A DNA stretch of 64,000 nucleotides, taken from NCBI RefSeq assembly GCF_003121295.1, contig NZ_PHNC01000013.1, positions 62,001 to 126,000 on the forward strand. Direction: 5' to 3'. The notes beneath the pieces were generated by a model. That model did not search any database. It was not told where the DNA came from and saw nothing but the letters and a program-made list of their open reading frames with translations. Below, one piece after another: positions 60,940-64,000 of the stretch (position 1 is the stretch's first letter; each line of letters opens with the position of its first letter). Origin of the DNA: Streptomyces orinoci (lineage in GTDB: Bacteria > Actinomycetota > Actinomycetes > Streptomycetales > Streptomycetaceae). The position numbers and the translations under genes were made by a program.

Positions 60940-63900
60940 ATGGCAGAGGCAACGGCGACCGCGGGATCCTCCGGGCCGTACGCGGGCGCGCCCACCGGGC
61001 CGCCGGTGCGGGCGCTGGTGGAGTTCTTCGAACAGTCCTGTGACCGTCATCCGGAGGCCGTCGCGGTGGTCTGCGGGGGGCAACGGACCGGGTACCGGGA
61101 ACTGGACCGGCGCGCCAACCGGGTGGCTCATCTGCTGCGCGGACTCGGCGTGGCCGAGGGCGACCGGGTGGGGATTCTGCTGGAGCGTTCGCCGGACGCC
61201 TATGCCGCCCTGCTGGGGGTGGGCAAGGCGGGCGCGGCCTATGTGCCGCTCGATGTCTCCTTCCCCGGTGAGCGGCTGGCGTTCATTGCGCGGGACGCGC
61301 GGCTGCGCTGCCTGGTGACCGTCTCGGGGCTGGGTGAGCGGACGGCCGGACTGCCCTGTCCAGTGCTGGAACTCGACCGGGAGGAGGGCCGGCTGGCCCG
61401 GCAGCCGGAGCACCGGCCGGGAGTGCGGGTGGACCCCGCCTCGCTGTGCTACATCGTCTACACCTCCGGAACCACCGGCCGTCCCAAGGGAGTTGCCGTC
61501 TCCCAGGCCAATATCGTCAACTTTCTGCGGGTGGTGGCGCCGGTCTACCGGGTGGGCCCCCAGGACCGGGTCTACCAGGGGCTGTCGCTCGCCTTCGACT
61601 TCGCGGTGGAGGAGATCTGGCCCGCCTGGATGGCGGGCGCCACCCTGGTGGCGGGCACCGAGGAGGGCCGCCGGGCCGGCTCGGGGCTGGCGGAGTTCCT
61701 GGCCGCCCAGGGCGTGACCGTGCTGTGCTGTGTGCCCACCCTGCTGGCCACCCTGGACGCCGAACTGCCCGCCCTGCGCACCCTGTTGGTCAGCGGCGAG
61801 CCCTGTCCCGCCGGTCTGGTGCGCCGCTGGTCGCGGCCGGGGCGGCGGATCCTCAACGCCTACGGTCCCACCGAGGCCACGGTCACCGCCACCTGTGCCG
61901 AACTGGCGCCGCACCGGCCGGTGACCATTGGCACCCCGCTGCCCACCTACCGGGTGTACATCCTGGACGACGGGCTGCGTACGGTCGGCCGGGGCACCAG
62001 CGGTGAGATCTGCATCGGCGGCCCCGGGGTGGCGCTGGGCTATGTCAACCGGCCCTCGCTGACCGCCGAGCGCTTTATCCCCAATCCGGTGGTCCGGGAC
62101 CGGGCGGACGCCCCGCGTGTCTACCGCACCGGTGACCGGGGCCGGTACAGCGTCACCGGGGAGCTGGAATATCTGGGCCGGGTGGATACCCAGGTCAAGC
62201 TGCGCGGCTACCGCATTGAACTCGCCGAGATCGAGGCGGTGTTGCGGGAGGACGAGGCGGTGGAGAACGCGGTGGTCACCCCGCTGACCGAGGACGGGGT
62301 GCCGCGGGCCCTGGCCGGTTACCTCACCCTGACCGACCGCGCGGCGGACCAGGAGGAGCTGCGGCGACGGCTGCATGCCCGGCTGCGCGGGCGGCTCCCG
62401 GCGTACATGATCCCCTCCTATCTGGAAGTGCTCCCCGCCTTCCCGCTGCTGGCGGCCGACAAGGTGGACCGGGCGGCGCTGCCCGCCCCCTCCTCGCCGC
62501 CGCTGGGCCGGGGCACCCGGCCGCGCGCCGCCCCCGGCACCCCGCTGGAGCGCCGGCTGGCCGGGCTGTGGCAGGAGGTGCTGGGCGGGGCGGAACTGTC
62601 GGTGGAGGACGACTTCTTCTGTGACCTGGGCGGGCACTCCATGACCGCCGCCCGGCTGATCTCCCGGCTGCGTACCGAGCCCGGGCTGCGGGAGGTGGCC
62701 ATGGGCGACCTCTACGCCCATCCCACCGTCCGTGAGCTGGCCGCCTTTGTGGAGGCGGCGGGCCGGAGCGCCGCACCGCGGGCACCGGAGCCGCAACTCC
62801 ACTCCACCGCCCGGGTGATGGCCTGCGGGGTGGCCCAACTGGCCGCGCTGTACGCCTGGTTGCTTCCGGTGGGTCTGGCGGGCGTGGTGCTGCTGTACCG
62901 GCTGTTCGCCTCCTGGCACCTTCCGGTGCGGCCGCCGGCCGCGGGCAGTGCCCTGGAGTGGGTGGTCCGGCTGCCCTGGCCCGCGCTGGCCGGGGTGGAG
63001 GCGGCCTGGCTGCTGCTGACCCTGCTGGTGCTGCCGCTGCTGGGCGGGCGGCTGCTGATGGCGGGGGTACGGCCGGGCAGCTACCCGCTGTGGGGCGCGA
63101 CCTATCTGCGGTTCTGGCTGCACGGCAAGGTGCTGCTGCTCTCCCCGCTGGCGCTGCTGGGCGGTTCGCCGCTGCTGCCGCCCTGTCTGCGGCTGCTGGG
63201 CGCCCGGATCGGCCCGGGCTGTCATCTGTCCGCCCCGCTCTATCCGGCCTCGCTGGTCCGGATCGGCGCCGGGACCAGTGTGGGCTATGGGGCCCGGGTC
63301 CAGCCGTATGCGGTGGCGGGCGGACGGCTGCGGCTGGGCACGGTGCGCATCGGCTCCGGCTGCTTTGTGGGCACCAACAGTGTGCTGCTGCCCGGCGCCG
63401 TGCTGGAGGACGGCGCCTCGGTGGGCGAGCAGTCGCTGGTCCCCCAGGACCGGGTGGTGCCGGCCGGTGAGCACTGGGCCGGTTCCCCGGCGGTGCGCCA
63501 GGACGGCCGTCCACCGCTGCTGGAGCATCTGGCGGCCGAGCCGGACGAGGGGCGCTGGCCGCTGCCGGTGCTGCTGGGTTACGCGGCCGGGGCGCTGCTG
63601 TTGCTGCTGCTCCCCCTGGCGGTGACCGCGGGCACCGTGGCGCTGGTGGCCTGGACGGCCTGGCGCCATGACTTCGCCTGGGGCTGCCTGGCGGCGGCGA
63701 TGGCCGGGCCGCTGGCGGTGGCCGCGGTCTGTGCGCTGGTGCTGGCCGTCAAACGCGCCGTACTGCCCGCCGCCCGGCCCGGCATCCACCGGGAGCGCGG
63801 CGGCTTCGGGGTGCGCAAGTGGCTGAGTGACGGCCTGCTGGCCCAGAGCCTGACCCTCACCCACGCCCTGTACTCCACCCTCTACCTGGTGCCCTTCCTG

Positions 63901-64000
63901 CGTGCCCTGGGCGCCCGTACCGGCCGCTGGTCGGAGGTGGCCACGGTCAGCTTTGTGGACCCGGACATGCTGGTGGTGGGCGAGCAGAGCTTCCTGGCCG
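60940..64000 (+). CDS. Pls-type non-ribosomal peptide synthetase (A-T-membrane), 3' end outside window
   Basis: The frame is open from ATG 60940 (GGGAGAGG upstream) to the window end, 1020 codons. A domain about 20-520: YTSGTTGRPKGV near 172, LAFDFAVEEIWPAWMAGATLVAG, NAYGPTE, YRTGDRGRY and LLAADKVDR. T domain with FFCDLGGHSMTAARL, Ser about 567. From about 625 onward there are several membrane helices (LAALYAWLLPVGLAGVVLLYRLF, LLLTLLVLPLLGG) and left-handed beta-helix/hexapeptide-like segments (LGARIGPGCHLSAPL, RIGSGCFVGTNSVLLPGAV). This is the architecture of epsilon-poly-L-lysine synthetase and relatives, which polymerise an amino acid or diamino acid on the membrane. Pocket by eye D-F-E-C-L-S-A-V-T-K. 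No stop seen. Confidence 0.85.
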   Translation, partial: MAEATATAGSSGPYAGAPTGPPVRALVEFFEQSCDRHPEAVAVVCGGQRTGYRELDRRANRVAHLLRGLGVAEGDRVGILLERSPDAYAALLGVGKAGAAYVPLDVSFPGERLAFIARDARLRCLVTVSGLGERTAGLPCPVLELDREEGRLARQPEHRPGVRVDPASLCYIVYTSGTTGRPKGVAVSQANIVNFLRVVAPVYRVGPQDRVYQGLSLAFDFAVEEIWPAWMAGATLVAGTEEGRRAGSGLAEFLAAQGVTVLCCVPTLLATLDAELPALRTLLVSGEPCPAGLVRRWSRPGRRILNAYGPTEATVTATCAELAPHRPVTIGTPLPTYRVYILDDGLRTVGRGTSGEICIGGPGVALGYVNRPSLTAERFIPNPVVRDRADAPRVYRTGDRGRYSVTGELEYLGRVDTQVKLRGYRIELAEIEAVLREDEAVENAVVTPLTEDGVPRALAGYLTLTDRAADQEELRRRLHARLRGRLPAYMIPSYLEVLPAFPLLAADKVDRAALPAPSSPPLGRGTRPRAAPGTPLERRLAGLWQEVLGGAELSVEDDFFCDLGGHSMTAARLISRLRTEPGLREVAMGDLYAHPTVRELAAFVEAAGRSAAPRAPEPQLHSTARVMACGVAQLAALYAWLLPVGLAGVVLLYRLFASWHLPVRPPAAGSALEWVVRLPWPALAGVEAAWLLLTLLVLPLLGGRLLMAGVRPGSYPLWGATYLRFWLHGKVLLLSPLALLGGSPLLPPCLRLLGARIGPGCHLSAPLYPASLVRIGAGTSVGYGARVQPYAVAGGRLRLGTVRIGSGCFVGTNSVLLPGAVLEDGASVGEQSLVPQDRVVPAGEHWAGSPAVRQDGRPPLLEHLAAEPDEGRWPLPVLLGYAAGALLLLLLPLAVTAGTVALVAWTAWRHDFAWGCLAAAMAGPLAVAAVCALVLAVKRAVLPAARPGIHRERGGFGVRKWLSDGLLAQSLTLTHALYSTLYLVPFLRALGARTGRWSEVATVSFVDPDMLVVGEQSFLA

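Noticed and set aside
60865..63864. A 999-codon minus-strand open frame opposite the Pls-type gene
   Set aside because: Gln/Arg/Gly-rich antisense shadow. The plus strand carries complete A and T domain motifs through the same region.

Overview
The window comes from a high-GC actinomycete, most likely Streptomyces or a close relative in the Streptomycetaceae. Evidence: strong G/C bias at third codon positions, GTG/TTG starts with purine-rich Shine-Dalgarno sites, a NasA/NirB/NnaR nitrate cluster with a GlnR-type box, a GH46 chitosanase, many secreted hydrolases, a two-domain geosmin synthase, a Pls-type synthetase and an NRPS cluster. I see no tRNA, rRNA, CRISPR array, IS element or phage gene.

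Layout. 1-3.5 kb: end of a CobW-type GTPase, a small conserved-looking ORF, an ATP-dependent DNA ligase, a VOC protein and an unknown. 3.5-13.1 kb: assimilatory nitrate reduction. Four genes on the minus strand are linked by ATGA overlaps: nasA, a FAD oxidoreductase, nirB, and one ORF in which nirD is fused to a NarK transporter. Divergent to these is nnaR, overlapping a sirohydrochlorin chelatase (CbiX/SirB) that fits siroheme supply for NirB. The divergent intergenic region carries a GTTAC-n6-GTAAC GlnR-type box. 13.1-18.4 kb: ribosomal protein L25, GH46 chitosanase, a LuxR-type regulator, a G1 glutamic peptidase, an I36 peptidase inhibitor with a TTA second codon, and a class II glutamine amidotransferase.

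18.6-27.9 kb is rich in exported proteins: a lipase-like hydrolase, a Tat-exported aerolysin/ETX-MTX2-type pore-forming protein, an M14 carboxypeptidase, a metzincin with Fn3 and ricin-like domains, and a three-gene operon in which a papain-like cysteine protease lies between two tail-anchored proteins of unknown function. 28-40.5 kb is mixed: RraA-like protein, AI-2E transporter, DUF6131-like peptide, serine hydrolase, a PP2C/SpoIIE phosphatase, an Rv2466c-type thiol oxidoreductase, a second family-A DNA polymerase, a lytic transglycosylase, and two broken genes (a deazaflavin-dependent nitroreductase remnant and an Orn/Lys/Arg decarboxylase that has lost its PLP core).

41.1-54.8 kb is a compact NRPS gene cluster on the plus strand: MFS exporter, stand-alone condensation-like protein with an altered HHxxxDG motif, C-A-T, acyl-CoA dehydrogenase, A-T-A-T with no C domain, and C-T fused to an extended short-chain dehydrogenase. 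It has no thioesterase and no canonical terminal reductase, and ends at an 18-bp-stem terminator. I do not recognise the product. 54.8-60.7 kb holds an epoxide hydrolase-like protein, a PAT-type acetyltransferase, KptA, geosmin synthase and an Eis-like acetyltransferase. From 60.94 kb to the window end runs an A-T-membrane Pls-type synthetase (the epsilon-poly-lysine synthetase family), cut by the window edge.
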